Source of the DNA: Eubacteriales bacterium | GTDB lineage: Bacteria > Bacillota > Clostridia > Lachnospirales > Lachnospiraceae | DNA length: 51,807 nucleotides | Assembly (NCBI GenBank): GCA_030537195.1 | Contig: JAUNOK010000020.1 | Location: forward strand, 1-51,807 | Direction: 5' to 3' | Shown here: piece by piece, positions 1-9,373 of the stretch | How the letters are laid out: each line of letters opens with the position of its first letter | Numbering within the stretch: the first letter of the stretch is position 1 | The notes under the pieces: model-generated | Database searches by the model: none | Seen by the model: only the letters and a program-made list of their open reading frames with translations | Told to the model about the DNA's origin: nothing | Position numbers and translations under genes: made by a program

Positions 1-246
1 TTGGTTAATAAGTCCATTTTTAGATGAAATCTGAGTTTTTGATTGTGGAAAACTTTTTGGACAGTTTAAAACATCTGTCAAGCAATTATTGAATTAAATA
101 CAATCTGATTTTCTTTTTGGTAAGGATGCACAAGCTTATTTTTGTCAATATTTGTTTTTAAATTTTTTATAGAAATATCCAGTATTTTCCTGTATTATAG
201 TAACGATATTATTGAAATTAAATCGTTTTAAGAAAGGCATATTATT

Positions 247-975
247 ATGAAAAAAACTATAGTTATAACTGGTGCTTCCCGTGGAATCGGAAGAGCCATT
301 GCAATAGAACTCGCCGGAAAAGATACTAATATTGTTATTAACTGTGTGAATAATGTGGATAAACTAAACGAAGTGAAAGCCATTATTGAAGAAAAAGGAA
401 GTGAATGTGTAACATTTGCAGGCGACATGGGCAATTACAATGACGTACAGAAAATGTTTGATATGTGCCTGCAGCGTTTCGGACAGGTGGATGTACTTAT
501 TAACAATGCCGGAATATCAGTTGTCGGACTTTTTCAGGATATGAGCGAAGATGAATGGCATAGGATATGTAACACCAACATCGATTCTGTGTTTAACTGC
601 TGCCATTTTGCAGTCAAGGATATGATGAAAAGACACTGTGGTAAGATTATTAATATATCTTCTGTGTGGGGATTGTATGGTGCAAGCTGTGAAGTTGCAT
701 ATTCAGCAACCAAAGGGGCAGTCAATTCATTTACAAGGGCGCTGGCAAAGGAGCTTGCTCCTAGTGGAATTCAGGTCAATGCTGTTGCCTGTGGAGCTAT
801 TGACACAGAGATGAACGGTCATCTATCAGACGATGACAAGGCAGAACTTGCCGAAGAAATTCCTGCAGGCCGTTTTGGAAGCCCACAGGAAGTTGCAGAA
901 CTTGTTAAGTCGCTTTCCGGCATGAACAGTTATCTTACCGGTCAGATAATAACTCTTGATGGCGGCTGGATTTAA
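247..975 (+). CDS. SDR family oxidoreductase, FabG-like 3-oxoacyl-ACP reductase type
   Basis: A classical short-chain dehydrogenase/reductase of 242 residues, the usual length for FabG-type enzymes. The NAD(P)-binding motif TGASRGIG is at residues 8-15, NNAG at 86-89, the structural Asn at 111, and the catalytic Ser138/139, Tyr152 and Lys156 in the YSATK segment. The C-terminus ends in the family signature LDGGW. The family reduces keto groups with NAD(P)H in the cytosol. FabG of fatty acid synthesis is the nearest well-known member, but no fab genes lie nearby, so the substrate is open. ATG start with AGAAAGG about 9 nt upstream. It stands alone and converges on the CDF gene with no gap between the two stop codons. 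The 246 bases before it hold no gene that I can see. Confidence 0.85.
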   Translation: MKKTIVITGASRGIGRAIAIELAGKDTNIVINCVNNVDKLNEVKAIIEEKGSECVTFAGDMGNYNDVQKMFDMCLQRFGQVDVLINNAGISVVGLFQDMSEDEWHRICNTNIDSVFNCCHFAVKDMMKRHCGKIINISSVWGLYGASCEVAYSATKGAVNSFTRALAKELAPSGIQVNAVACGAIDTEMNGHLSDDDKAELAEEIPAGRFGSPQEVAELVKSLSGMNSYLTGQIITLDGGWI

Positions 976-2160
976 TCAGCCCGTATAACTTTTATCAATC
1001 TTAATCACGGCGCGGCACTCACTCTGCTTCTCCGTGATTTTTTTCTGTATCTGATACTTTATCTCATCGTCTGAAAGATGATAGTTGTAAGGAACAAGCA
1101 CATCAAATATAAGATTTGTTATATATGGACCTTTAACTGTCCTGAAATCATGTATATCCAGTTCTTCTCCTACTGACTTTACAACCTCGACAGTCATCTT
1201 TTTCAAATGATTGATTACCTCATCATCTGTGATTACCGGATCCATATGTATGCTTATGAAGCATTTCATGTGTTTCTCAACTCTTCGTTCAGCCATGTCT
1301 ATATAATCATGTGCTTCCATCATGTCCATATTAGCCGGAACTTCTGCATGAAGCGATGCATATACCCTGCCCGGCCCGTAATTATGCACAATCAGGTCGT
1401 GAACTCCTATTATATGCTTATCCTGGAGCACGATGTCCTCAAGCTCTTTAACATATTCTTTCGTTGGCGGCTGGCCAAGAAGCGGCTGTAATGTATCTTT
1501 AGCTGCACCAAAGCCCGCAAGTATTACGAATACAGCAACGACTACTCCGGCTATACCATCTATATTAATATTAGAAAACAATGTAAGCAGCACGCCTATA
1601 AGAACTACCGATGTTGCAACACAGTCTGATAAGCTGTCTGTTGCTGTAGCCTTCATTGCTGCAGAATCCACCTTATTGCCAAGATATTTGTTGAATTTAG
1701 CCATCCACATTTTCATAAGGATTGATAACACAAGTATTATAAGAGATGGGATTGATACCTCAAGCGGTGTAGGGTGAAGTATTTTCCTGAATGATGTTGT
1801 CAGCAGTTCAAAACCCATGATTATAATTGCACCTGATACTATGAATCCCGATATATATTCGATTCTTCCATGACCATAAGGATGCTCGTAATCAGCCGGT
1901 TTTCCTGCAAGCTTGAAGCCTATAAGTGTAACAACTGATGAACCGGCATCTGATAAGTTGTTCACAGCATCTGCCATAATTGAAACTGAAGCTGTAAGCA
2001 CTCCTGCCAGTATCTTTGCCGAGAACAGTATCAGATTGCAGATTATTCCTACAATGCCTGCAAATATTCCGTATCTCGTCCTTACCTGTGGGTCTTTGGT
2101 CTTATCGTAGTCCTTTACGAATGTCTTAAGTAATAAATCTATCATTTCCTTCTCCTTCAT
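976..2160 (-). CDS. Cation diffusion facilitator (CDF) family metal transporter
   Basis: A 394-residue member of the CDF (FieF/ZitB/MamM) family of proton-coupled exporters of divalent metals such as Zn, Fe or Mn. About six membrane segments fill residues 25-225. Metal-site Asp residues are in ADAVNNLSD (helix 2) and ATDSLSD (helix 5), and the loop HPYGHGRIE follows helix 2. A cytosolic ZT-dimer domain with HNYGPGR and HAEVP follows, then about 90 extra residues beyond a minimal FieF. Two starts are possible: the first ATG (2160) has GGAGG only about 3 nt away, whereas Met6 (2145) has AAGGAG at 6 nt and is probably the real start. The metal cannot be told from sequence. Confidence 0.88.
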   Translation of the reverse strand: MKEKEMIDLLLKTFVKDYDKTKDPQVRTRYGIFAGIVGIICNLILFSAKILAGVLTASVSIMADAVNNLSDAGSSVVTLIGFKLAGKPADYEHPYGHGRIEYISGFIVSGAIIIMGFELLTTSFRKILHPTPLEVSIPSLIILVLSILMKMWMAKFNKYLGNKVDSAAMKATATDSLSDCVATSVVLIGVLLTLFSNINIDGIAGVVVAVFVILAGFGAAKDTLQPLLGQPPTKEYVKELEDIVLQDKHIIGVHDLIVHNYGPGRVYASLHAEVPANMDMMEAHDYIDMAERRVEKHMKCFISIHMDPVITDDEVINHLKKMTVEVVKSVGEELDIHDFRTVKGPYITNLIFDVLVPYNYHLSDDEIKYQIQKKITEKQSECRAVIKIDKSYTG

Positions 2161-2291
2161 GCTCCTCCGACATATTTATACTCAGTATATACTATATTCA
2201 ATCCAATTTAAAGATTCATATTTTTCATTTACAGCAAATGCAATAAGGGATTATAATAGGGGCAATTATTGCGAAAATATGGAGGACAGCA

Positions 2292-3725
2292 ATGTTAGAC
2301 TTTGAAAAGGTAAGACCGGAAGATGTGGGGATATCTTCCAAAGGACTTATCAAATTTGCCAGAAGGCTTGAATACAACAATATTCCGATGCACAGCATAA
2401 TTGTCATGCGACACGGCAAGATATGTATGGAAAGCTACTATGCACCATACACTAAGAATACTCTTCACAGAATGTTTTCTGTCACCAAATCTTTCGTTTC
2501 ACTTGCAATCGGGCTGCTTGCTGATGAAGGTAGAATCTCTCTCGATGACCATATTGTTGATTATTTCCCTGAGAAGCTGCCAGAAACAGGCGCTCACCCT
2601 TACATGCAGATGCTCACAATAAGGCAGATGCTCAGTATGAGAACATGTCATGATAAAAATGCTTATAAAACCGGAGGTTCTCCTGACTGGGTAGGCTCGT
2701 TCTTTACTGTTACACCTGACCATGTTCCGGGAACTAATTTCTCTTATGATACAGCTTCAACACATACATTATGTGCGCTTGTTGAAAAGCTCACCGGCAT
2801 GAATATGCTTGATTATCTGAGAACTAAATTCTTAGACGAGATAGGTTTTTCTAAAGATGCATTTTTACTAAAATCTCCTGACGATGTAACAAGCATGGGT
2901 GGTTCAGGAATGTGTGCTACTCCAAGAGATGTTCTTAAAGTTATGTATGTCGTATCACAGGACGGAAAGCTTGACGGAAAGCAGCTCCTTCCTTACGGCT
3001 ATCTTAAGGAGGCAACCATTAAGCAGAGTGACCCTTATGGCAAATCAGGGACTTGGGAAGAGATGCAGGGCTACGGCTACCAGTTCTGGATTACAACCCA
3101 CAACGGCTATGCATTCTACGGAATGGGTGGACAGCTTGCAATATATTATCCTGACAAAGATGTTATTCTTGCCACAACTGCCGACACACAGGGGCGTCAG
3201 GGAGGAGTGCAGTGGATATATGATGCATTTTACGAGGAAGTGTACGACCATATTGATACATGTACTGATAACGTTGATTACGAAGAATTCCAGAAATTCG
3301 AGAATTCACGCCAGCTTCTTGTTGAACCGGGTGAATATGATTCTGACCTTATAAGCAAAATCAACGGAAAGAGCTATGCATTTGACGATAATCCATGTGG
3401 TGTAACAGACATGAAGCTTACATTTACAGGTGATGAAGGAACATTTTTCTATACTAATGCAACAGGAAAACATGAACTACGTTTCGGGCTTGGAAAGAAT
3501 GTATTCCAGAATTTCCCTGATTATGATTTCAAATGTGGTGCAAGTGCCGCTTTCAGGACAGATAATAATCTTCTTATCAAGGTGCAGATTATTGACAGTG
3601 CCATCGGCAATCTGTATATATCATTAAGCTATATTGATGATTATGTTACAGTTATGATGAGAAAAATTGAAGAGACATATTTTAATGAATACAATGGAGT
3701 ATTCAGTGGTAAATTAAGCATTTAG
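2292..3725 (+). CDS. Serine hydrolase, class C beta-lactamase/esterase fold
   Basis: A 477-residue protein of the AmpC/EstB/penicillin-binding-protein superfamily. The nucleophile motif SVTK is at residues 63-66 (Ser63, Lys66). Tyr152 in SYDTAS fits the second catalytic element, and GMGGQ about 110 residues later takes the place of the KTG/HxG motif. The hydrolase domain covers about residues 10-330. The last 130 residues form a separate beta-rich tail without a motif I recognise. No signal peptide is visible, so it is probably cytosolic, which argues for an esterase or D-amino-acid hydrolase rather than antibiotic resistance. GGAGGA lies 6 nt before the ATG. It is a single-gene unit followed by a hairpin terminator. 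Confidence 0.8.
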   Translation: MLDFEKVRPEDVGISSKGLIKFARRLEYNNIPMHSIIVMRHGKICMESYYAPYTKNTLHRMFSVTKSFVSLAIGLLADEGRISLDDHIVDYFPEKLPETGAHPYMQMLTIRQMLSMRTCHDKNAYKTGGSPDWVGSFFTVTPDHVPGTNFSYDTASTHTLCALVEKLTGMNMLDYLRTKFLDEIGFSKDAFLLKSPDDVTSMGGSGMCATPRDVLKVMYVVSQDGKLDGKQLLPYGYLKEATIKQSDPYGKSGTWEEMQGYGYQFWITTHNGYAFYGMGGQLAIYYPDKDVILATTADTQGRQGGVQWIYDAFYEEVYDHIDTCTDNVDYEEFQKFENSRQLLVEPGEYDSDLISKINGKSYAFDDNPCGVTDMKLTFTGDEGTFFYTNATGKHELRFGLGKNVFQNFPDYDFKCGASAAFRTDNNLLIKVQIIDSAIGNLYISLSYIDDYVTVMMRKIEETYFNEYNGVFSGKLSI

Positions 3726-3733
3726 ATATTAAA

Positions 3734-3762
3734 GGACGGTCACACTTATGACCGCCCTTTTT
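3734..3762 (+). terminator. Rho-independent terminator after the serine hydrolase
   Basis: Nine-base-pair stem (GGACGGTCA with TGACCGCCC, one imperfect pair), 6-base loop and TTTTT directly after it. It sits between convergent genes. Read on the minus strand it is followed by TTTAAT, so it may also end the ABC operon. Confidence 0.8.
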
Positions 3763-3764
3763 CT

Positions 3765-4397
3765 TTACTTTTCTATAATTCTTCCTTCGCTGATCTCAAT
3801 TATCTCATCAGAGAGCATCTCAAGCTCTTCCTTATCGTGGCATGCAATTATGATAAGTGCACCTCTCTTCTTCTGCTCCTCAAGTATCTCATGCACCTGC
3901 TTTGCTCCGGCTTCATCAAGTGCATTGATAGGCTCATCAAGTATGATAAGGTCAGGGTTCTCCATGTATGCTGCTGCAATTCCAAGCTTCTGCTTCATAC
4001 CAAGAGAATATTTCCTGTATGTTCTCTTATCATCAGGGTCAAGACCCACCTGACGTATCACCTCTCTTATATGTTCATCATCGACTCTGTTCTGGATTGA
4101 AGCAAGCACCTTAAGGTTCTTAAACCCTGTATAATTGCCGATAAATGCCGGATTCTCAATTAACACTCCGACGCTGTCCGGAAATGTCATATCCTTTCCA
4201 AGAATTTTGCCGTCTATCTCAACAGTTCCCTCTGTTGCTGATATAAGACCACATATAACTCGCATAAGCATTGTCTTTCCTGAACCATTCTTGCCCTTTA
4301 ATCCATACACTTTACCGCTTGTAAGTTCCAGATTAATATTATCAAGAACCTTTGCCTTCTTTATAACCTTTGAAACATTTGTAAGCTTTATTACCAT
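3765..4397 (-). CDS. ABC transporter ATP-binding protein
   Basis: ATPase subunit of an ABC transporter, about 210 residues. Walker A GKNGSGKT, a degenerate signature YSLGMKQKLGIA, Walker B LIILDEP followed by the D-loop, and the switch His in IIACHD are all present. LGMKQ signatures are usual in ABC-2 exporters of drugs, lantibiotics or surface molecules. A TTG five codons upstream (4412) would overlap the previous gene, but the ATG at 4397 has GGAGGG 7-8 nt before it and follows the upstream stop by 2 nt, so I use it. It is the last gene of a six-gene minus-strand operon and should power the membrane subunits encoded just upstream. Confidence 0.9.
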   Translation of the reverse strand: MVIKLTNVSKVIKKAKVLDNINLELTSGKVYGLKGKNGSGKTMLMRVICGLISATEGTVEIDGKILGKDMTFPDSVGVLIENPAFIGNYTGFKNLKVLASIQNRVDDEHIREVIRQVGLDPDDKRTYRKYSLGMKQKLGIAAAYMENPDLIILDEPINALDEAGAKQVHEILEEQKKRGALIIIACHDKEELEMLSDEIIEISEGRIIEK

Positions 4398-4399
4398 AA

Positions 4400-5248
4400 T
4401 TACACCCTCCAATCACTCTTCTTTAATATATCCATTCTCCCAAACGATGCATATCCTGCAATTACTGAAACAACTATCAGCACAATATCTGCAATAACCG
4501 TCAGCGTAAGACTTCCGCCTTCCGGTGTATACATAATATTTCTTAATGCCATGTAGCCGTTACCTATAAACAGGAATGACCTGAAAAACACTCCCATAAT
4601 CAATATAACTACGACAGCAATATATCCGATAATCGGTCCCATAATCTGTGAAACACATATCTGTACAAGACATATTGCGATTGTTGTTAGAAGCCCCACA
4701 ATAATCATATACACTGCAAGTCTTGTAAGATTCGGATTATTCTTTATCAGTGTTTTGTCGTAACCGTCTATACTGATACACACCTGCTTATTGACCTGCA
4801 GACTCAGTCTTCCGCCTGCCAGAGAAACACCGGCTATCTCAAGTATTAATATTCCATAACAGATACATGCAGTAAGCACCGCCCATATACATTTGGAAAT
4901 CCACCATACCAGTTTCTTACCGGCTCTCATAAGAACCATTCCGCCATAACCGTTAATGTCCTTGAATGGATAATTACCTATTGCAAAACCAATAAGAATA
5001 TTCGGAAGTATGTATGCTGTCGGAATATTAATATCCGTCTGTACATCCACAATCCAGCGCATCCCGCGGAAGATATATAATATGATATCCGATGATGTGT
5101 ATTGTCCCATAAAATGTTTTGTCTTACAGCGCACAAGAAAGTCTGTGATAAGGACGGCATACACCACTGCAATCAGAAGAAATTTCTTCCACTGATGCAC
5201 TATTCCATTAATAAAATCATATTTTATCTGAAACATCACATTTTTCAT
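4400..5248 (-). CDS. ABC transporter membrane subunit, ABC-2 type
   Basis: About 282 residues with a basic N-terminus and about six hydrophobic helices separated by short loops; an extracytoplasmic stretch lies near the middle. No enzymatic motif is seen. Its place next to the ATPase makes it a permease subunit. The frame is open to 5335, but that would overlap the preceding gene by 91 nt. The ATG at 5248 overlaps the preceding stop as ATGA and has AAAGGAC upstream, which is typical translational coupling, so the shorter form is chosen. Substrate unknown. Confidence 0.75.
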   Translation of the reverse strand: MKNVMFQIKYDFINGIVHQWKKFLLIAVVYAVLITDFLVRCKTKHFMGQYTSSDIILYIFRGMRWIVDVQTDINIPTAYILPNILIGFAIGNYPFKDINGYGGMVLMRAGKKLVWWISKCIWAVLTACICYGILILEIAGVSLAGGRLSLQVNKQVCISIDGYDKTLIKNNPNLTRLAVYMIIVGLLTTIAICLVQICVSQIMGPIIGYIAVVVILIMGVFFRSFLFIGNGYMALRNIMYTPEGGSLTLTVIADIVLIVVSVIAGYASFGRMDILKKSDWRV

Positions 5249-6000
5249 CTGAAAAAGTCCTTTCTTCTGATAATCACAGTTGTTACCAGTGACACAGCCA
5301 GACACAATATCAGCGGATACAATATATTCCTCCATATCTGTACGCCGTTCACATAGATATTGCCTCTTAACTTGTAATAATATGTAAGAAATCCCATATA
5401 CGCCATGTTCTCAAAACTGCTCACAGCCAGTGCTGCAAGGAAACCTGTCCACTGGTTATTAGTAAGCCACCACACAATCATCATAAGTGTGCCTGATACA
5501 TACAGTATTGCAAATGCTTCTATAACGAATGCAATTATAAAAAGCCACAGCGATGGACGATTCTGTATTATATCTCCCGTCGCCATGAATGCCTTACTGA
5601 ATTTTTCATCCCAGTTATATACTTTTCCTGTCATCAGATACCCGGCTGTTAAAGTTACCACCATAATATACACAGAGAAAAATCCTGCTGCCACAACCAT
5701 ATTAATCTGTGAATTAATCCACACATTTCTTACATTCTTTCTTCTTATAACTATTGCGCTGTTCAGATCATATTTCTGAATATAAAGAACATAAAACAAT
5801 ACAAACGGAACAACATACCTCCATATTGTACTTACATTCACACTGATAAGTGCATCATACAGGCACGGATTTCCATTAATAACAGACTGATTGATAAGTT
5901 TTAGAATGATATCCATCGGTACAAGTGCTGTTACTAACACAAACACGGCCGCAGTAAGTGCAGCCTCACTTACATTAAATAATAATTTTAATTTCTTCAT
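5245..6000 (-). CDS. ABC transporter membrane subunit
   Basis: A 251-residue integral membrane protein with about six helices (near residues 15-35, 60-75, 95-120, 145-180, 185-205 and 225-245) and a very basic C-terminus (IIRRKDFFR). I cannot assign a named family; position, size and topology fit an ABC-2-like permease subunit. The ATG overlaps the upstream stop as ATGA, and its own stop overlaps the next start in the same way, so the three genes are tightly coupled. Two dissimilar permeases plus a third upstream suggest a heteromeric exporter or two half-systems sharing one ATPase. Confidence 0.7.
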   Translation of the reverse strand: MKKLKLLFNVSEAALTAAVFVLVTALVPMDIILKLINQSVINGNPCLYDALISVNVSTIWRYVVPFVLFYVLYIQKYDLNSAIVIRRKNVRNVWINSQINMVVAAGFFSVYIMVVTLTAGYLMTGKVYNWDEKFSKAFMATGDIIQNRPSLWLFIIAFVIEAFAILYVSGTLMMIVWWLTNNQWTGFLAALAVSSFENMAYMGFLTYYYKLRGNIYVNGVQIWRNILYPLILCLAVSLVTTVIIRRKDFFR

Positions 6001-6566
6001 CCATCTATACCCCTGATTACAATCGCCTGTCTTACAGGATAAGCCTTAAAACACAGATATATATCTTCATGAAGAAGCTTATCCAGCTTCTTTTCACTCA
6101 GATAATTTTTACTGATGACATATGCCAGCGTAAATTCTTCACCCTCTCCTTTATCAACAGATACATTATCTTCACATATCATTCCCTGATTTTCATAACC
6201 ATACGGATATATAACAAGGTTAGAGTCCGTCACAATACTGAACACATTAAACTTATCCTGTGACTCATTAAGAACATTAATCTTTATCACTATATAATTG
6301 AATCTGCCCAGTTCCTTGACTCCTGCATTATATTTTTCATTAACTTCATGATCACTGCAGTAATCAATCCCTGTAACCTTAATCTTTACCCCATCAGAAT
6401 ACTGTACCCATTCATCCACCTCTGCTATTTCTTCATCCGGCTCTGGAAATCTGTGATTCACATCTATATATCCAACTGCAACTACCACAGCAATTACTGC
6501 CATTATTATAAATGCAATTATAAACGGGTGCTTTCTTATGCTGAATCTGCTTTTAGTATGTTTCAT
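5997..6566 (-). CDS. Membrane-anchored extracytoplasmic protein in an ABC operon
   Basis: 189 residues: a basic N-terminus, one membrane helix at about residues 13-34 (FIIAFIIMAVIAVVVAVGYI) and an outside domain of about 150 residues with an acidic start. The beta-strand pattern with NYIVIKINVLNES resembles the telokin-like/DUF4352 immunoglobulin fold often found in exported Firmicutes proteins; this is an impression from pattern, not a search. It lies between two permease genes, overlapping the one upstream by 14 nt, with GGAGGG before its ATG. A role as an accessory or sensor subunit of the transporter is inferred. Confidence 0.65.
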   Translation of the reverse strand: MKHTKSRFSIRKHPFIIAFIIMAVIAVVVAVGYIDVNHRFPEPDEEIAEVDEWVQYSDGVKIKVTGIDYCSDHEVNEKYNAGVKELGRFNYIVIKINVLNESQDKFNVFSIVTDSNLVIYPYGYENQGMICEDNVSVDKGEGEEFTLAYVISKNYLSEKKLDKLLHEDIYLCFKAYPVRQAIVIRGIDG

Positions 6567-7374
6567 GCTTAAGCCCTCCTATAAAATACACAACAACCCC
6601 AAGAACCAGTAATACTGCTATATACACTATGAACGATGCTCCTGTATTGGTCTGTGCCATATTAAAAAGCTTTGTCGGCGCAATGCCTCTCAGCCATTTC
6701 TTATCAGACATTCGCAGTATCGCATTGGCAAATTCAGTAATAATATATGGTGCAAGAATAGCCACAAATCTGTTATTAACTATATTAGATACAATAAGCG
6801 CTATTGTTGCCATAAGACCTCCACACACAAAAAGCAGAATCATGTACATAATCATATAAATGTGTGGATGTGTATAGAATACTGCTGACCATATACTTTT
6901 TGGAGAACTCGCAAATACACCAACCGGCCACACCAGTGATGGAAGAATAGTTATTGCGGTCAGATAATTAATAAGCAATGGCATAACCACTACCACACCT
7001 CCCGTCACAAACACTGCAATATATTTGGCAACAAGATAATTAAACTTAGCTGTTCTCGTTACATAATTCTTAATAATTCCGCTTTTAATATCCGACAGAT
7101 ATGTAACTGCATACGGCATAGCCGCCAGTATAGGAATGAGCCTTATAAACAGGCTGTATTCAAACGATACGCCGTTACCAATCCACACCTGAAATGCACT
7201 TATCGGCATTAATGTAGCATTATCAGGCATATATCCCATCAGCGGATTCATAGCTGCCGGTATAATTCTGGTTATAATCTGTGCTATGCTTAACCCCAGC
7301 CCGATTATAAGAGCCAGCCACAGGCTCCAGCTTTTAAATGCTCTTTCGAGCTCTGTCTTAATCATCACCTTCAT
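6553..7374 (-). CDS. ABC-2 type permease
   Basis: 273 residues with the usual ABC-2 layout: an amphipathic N-terminus (MIKTELERAFKS), a first helix at 17-38, then helices around 80-100, 115-145, 175-200, 205-225 and 245-268. The N-terminal pattern KTELERAFKSWSLWLALIIG is common in Firmicutes multidrug or lantibiotic-type exporters. AGGAGG lies 7 nt before the ATG. It is the second gene of the operon, 15 nt after the lipoprotein gene, and overlaps the following gene. Confidence 0.78.
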   Translation of the reverse strand: MKVMIKTELERAFKSWSLWLALIIGLGLSIAQIITRIIPAAMNPLMGYMPDNATLMPISAFQVWIGNGVSFEYSLFIRLIPILAAMPYAVTYLSDIKSGIIKNYVTRTAKFNYLVAKYIAVFVTGGVVVVMPLLINYLTAITILPSLVWPVGVFASSPKSIWSAVFYTHPHIYMIMYMILLFVCGGLMATIALIVSNIVNNRFVAILAPYIITEFANAILRMSDKKWLRGIAPTKLFNMAQTNTGASFIVYIAVLLVLGVVVYFIGGLKHETY

Positions 7375-7389
7375 ACTGTTTCCTCCTGG

Positions 7390-8283
7390 CTACTTGTCTA
7401 TATCAAGCTTTACTATCGGAGAACCAACAGGAAACGCTTTATCAGTTGTACTGTAGCATGTATACAACGAATCTATAGTAAGACCATCCGTTGTTATATC
7501 CTTATATGTATCTATATATTCACCCCCGACATTAGCAGTTGTTCTTGTGTATGAAGTAACAAATTCATAAGGAATGAATTCCATTGCAACAACTTCTTTA
7601 GTTTCTCCCGGCTTAATTGTAAGATGATGTCTGAATATTTCATGGTCATCATGAATATTAAGATATGATTGTCTGCTTTCTATGGTTGAATAATATGTTG
7701 CATCATCCTGCTTGTTATATCTGAAACAGTACAAGCGGAATCCGTTCGACAAAAACTGAAAATCTTCATCACCATTATTAGTAATCTTTAATTTCATCAG
7801 CAAAGCAACCTGCTTCATACCTTTTCTATCATTTGCAAATGTTCCATCTTCATTAATCATCTTGTCATATGCACTGAATTTTTCTGGTGTTTCAGTATCA
7901 TATTTTATATATTCGGCTATGTCCTCCTCGCTCATCAGCTTAGATAACTCATCAACATTTTCAGCAATGGCTGTTTCCCCTATGCTGTATGTAAATTTGG
8001 TAACCAGCTTTCCTGTATGAATCTCCATATCAACATCTGAAAATCTTTCAGCGTATTTAGGACTGCTTGAAACCATTCCCGCAAACACATTATCAACTTT
8101 TTTCTCGCGTGATTCATTCTCCTGAATAACGCCTGTCTGATTTGACTGATTGGTCTTATTCTCTACGGCTGTGCTTGTCTCCTCAAAACGCCTCACATCT
8201 TCAATGCTCTGTCTGCTGCAGCCTCCCATTACTAATGTTCCTGCCATAAGAACCGGAATAATTAAACATTTTCTTCTCCCCAT
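7390..8283 (-). CDS. Lipoprotein, first gene of an ABC transporter operon
   Basis: About 297 residues. The signal peptide MGRRKCLIIPVLMAGTLVMG ends at a lipobox with Cys at about residue 22, so it is a membrane-tethered lipoprotein. A polar linker follows and then two beta-rich parts; the second (ALLMKLKITNNGDEDFQF and later LTIKPGETKEVV) looks telokin-like. I suspect a DUF5027-type domain, but this is unverified. The frame is open to 8385, but AAGGAGG 5 nt before the ATG at 8283 and the signal peptide decide the start. It may act as a ligand-binding or immunity subunit for the exporter; no peptide substrate gene is visible nearby. Confidence 0.75.
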   Translation of the reverse strand: MGRRKCLIIPVLMAGTLVMGGCSRQSIEDVRRFEETSTAVENKTNQSNQTGVIQENESREKKVDNVFAGMVSSSPKYAERFSDVDMEIHTGKLVTKFTYSIGETAIAENVDELSKLMSEEDIAEYIKYDTETPEKFSAYDKMINEDGTFANDRKGMKQVALLMKLKITNNGDEDFQFLSNGFRLYCFRYNKQDDATYYSTIESRQSYLNIHDDHEIFRHHLTIKPGETKEVVAMEFIPYEFVTSYTRTTANVGGEYIDTYKDITTDGLTIDSLYTCYSTTDKAFPVGSPIVKLDIDK

Positions 8284-8352
8284 AAGTACCTCCTTGATAT
8301 AAGTTCTCTTACACTTATATACGAAATACATTTGTAAAAAGTTGAAAAATAA

Positions 8353-8405
8353 TAAAAAATTCCCGACAGACCATTGTGTATTCACACTTCCGGTCTGCCG
8401 GGAAT
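8353..8405 (-). terminator. Rho-independent terminator of the zinc-ribbon membrane protein gene
   Basis: Long stem pairing 8359-8372 with 8391-8405 (ATTCCCG and CAGACC arms around one mismatch). Read on the minus strand it is followed by TTTTTT. It separates the gene at 8437 from the ABC operon, which must therefore start from a promoter in 8284-8352. Confidence 0.85.
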
Positions 8406-8436
8406 CATTAATTATAATCCTGTATTAAATTCTTAA

Positions 8437-9312
8437 TTAGAACATAAGTCTTAATACCCATGTAAGGAAATTAACTGCAACATATGAGATTGCCATTATA
8501 AGAGGTATCTTCTTCTCATCCTTGCATAATGCACGGATTGCTATGTATACAAATGCATATCCTGCCACATTAGAAAATACTGTTATGCATGTAGATATTC
8601 TGTCAATGAATCCTACTGATGTAAGACCTGTTACCCAGCTGAGTAACTCTGCTGGTATACCAAGTACTGCTGTAATCGCATATACTGCAAGGCCCTGCAT
8701 ATATGTAACATTAGCCTTGTTAAATGCCTTTGCAAGAAGCATAACTACAAGTGCAATTACTGCTGCTGCAACTGCTACCAGAAGAATCTCAAGAAGCATA
8801 TTCTTGAATATTGAGCCTGCTGGATATGGCTTGGTATTAGTATATGAGCTGTAGTAAGATGAAAGTAAGCTGTCAAGCTCTTTACTTCCTGTTGTAACCT
8901 TAGCCTTACTATTGGCAATTAACATGTTAAATAATCTTGTAAGCATGTTAATAATTGCCTGGCCACCAATAAGAACTGCTATCATAATGACATTAGCCTT
9001 AGCAACAAATGCTGATACTATCTCTACTGGTGAAGTAAATAATCCCTTTAAGATGTTAACATAGTCAAGTGCTGCATTAGCTCCTGCTTTCTTAACAGCA
9101 TCCATCTGTTGTGAAGCCTGCTGCTGATATGCATTCTGCTGTGCCTGCTGGCCTGCTCCCTGCTGGAATGTCTGCTGCGCTGCCTGCTGGTTAAATCCCT
9201 GCTGTGGCTGTGCTGCTCCGGCTGGCTGCTGTGATGCTGCCTGCTGTGCCTGCTGACATGTACAGATTTCTCCATCCTGTAACTGTCTTCCGCAATACTT
9301 GCAAAAACTCAT
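8437..9312 (-). CDS. Zinc-ribbon membrane protein with Q/A-rich linker, Yip1-like
   Basis: About 291 residues in three parts. First, an N-terminal zinc ribbon with CKYC and CTC metal ligands (MSFCKYCGRQLQDGEICTC). Then a low-complexity linker of about 70 residues of Gln, Ala and Gly, encoded by a CTG/CAG-rich tract. Last, five or six membrane helices in the final 190 residues. The layout matches Firmicutes zinc-ribbon proteins with a Yip1-like or uncharacterised membrane domain. AGGAGGG lies 7 nt before the ATG at 9312. The frame extends to 9417, but that part reads through the promoter region. It has its own promoter and terminator. Function unknown. Confidence 0.75.
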   Translation of the reverse strand: MSFCKYCGRQLQDGEICTCQQAQQAASQQPAGAAQPQQGFNQQAAQQTFQQGAGQQAQQNAYQQQASQQMDAVKKAGANAALDYVNILKGLFTSPVEIVSAFVAKANVIMIAVLIGGQAIINMLTRLFNMLIANSKAKVTTGSKELDSLLSSYYSSYTNTKPYPAGSIFKNMLLEILLVAVAAAVIALVVMLLAKAFNKANVTYMQGLAVYAITAVLGIPAELLSWVTGLTSVGFIDRISTCITVFSNVAGYAFVYIAIRALCKDEKKIPLIMAISYVAVNFLTWVLRLMF

Positions 9313-9373
9313 TTCTTTTCCCTCCTGAAAGTAAAAGTTATAATATTGTACGGTTGTTGTCCCAACCTCTGTT

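Noticed and set aside
2292-3725. Antibiotic-resistance beta-lactamase
   Set aside because: The SxxK fold is shared with esterases and peptidases; there is no signal peptide and the KTG motif is replaced, so resistance is not supported.
9100-9260. CTG/CAG-rich tract as a possible simple-sequence repeat or phase-variable site
   Set aside because: It is explained by the Gln/Ala-rich linker of the zinc-ribbon protein and is not a perfect repeat.
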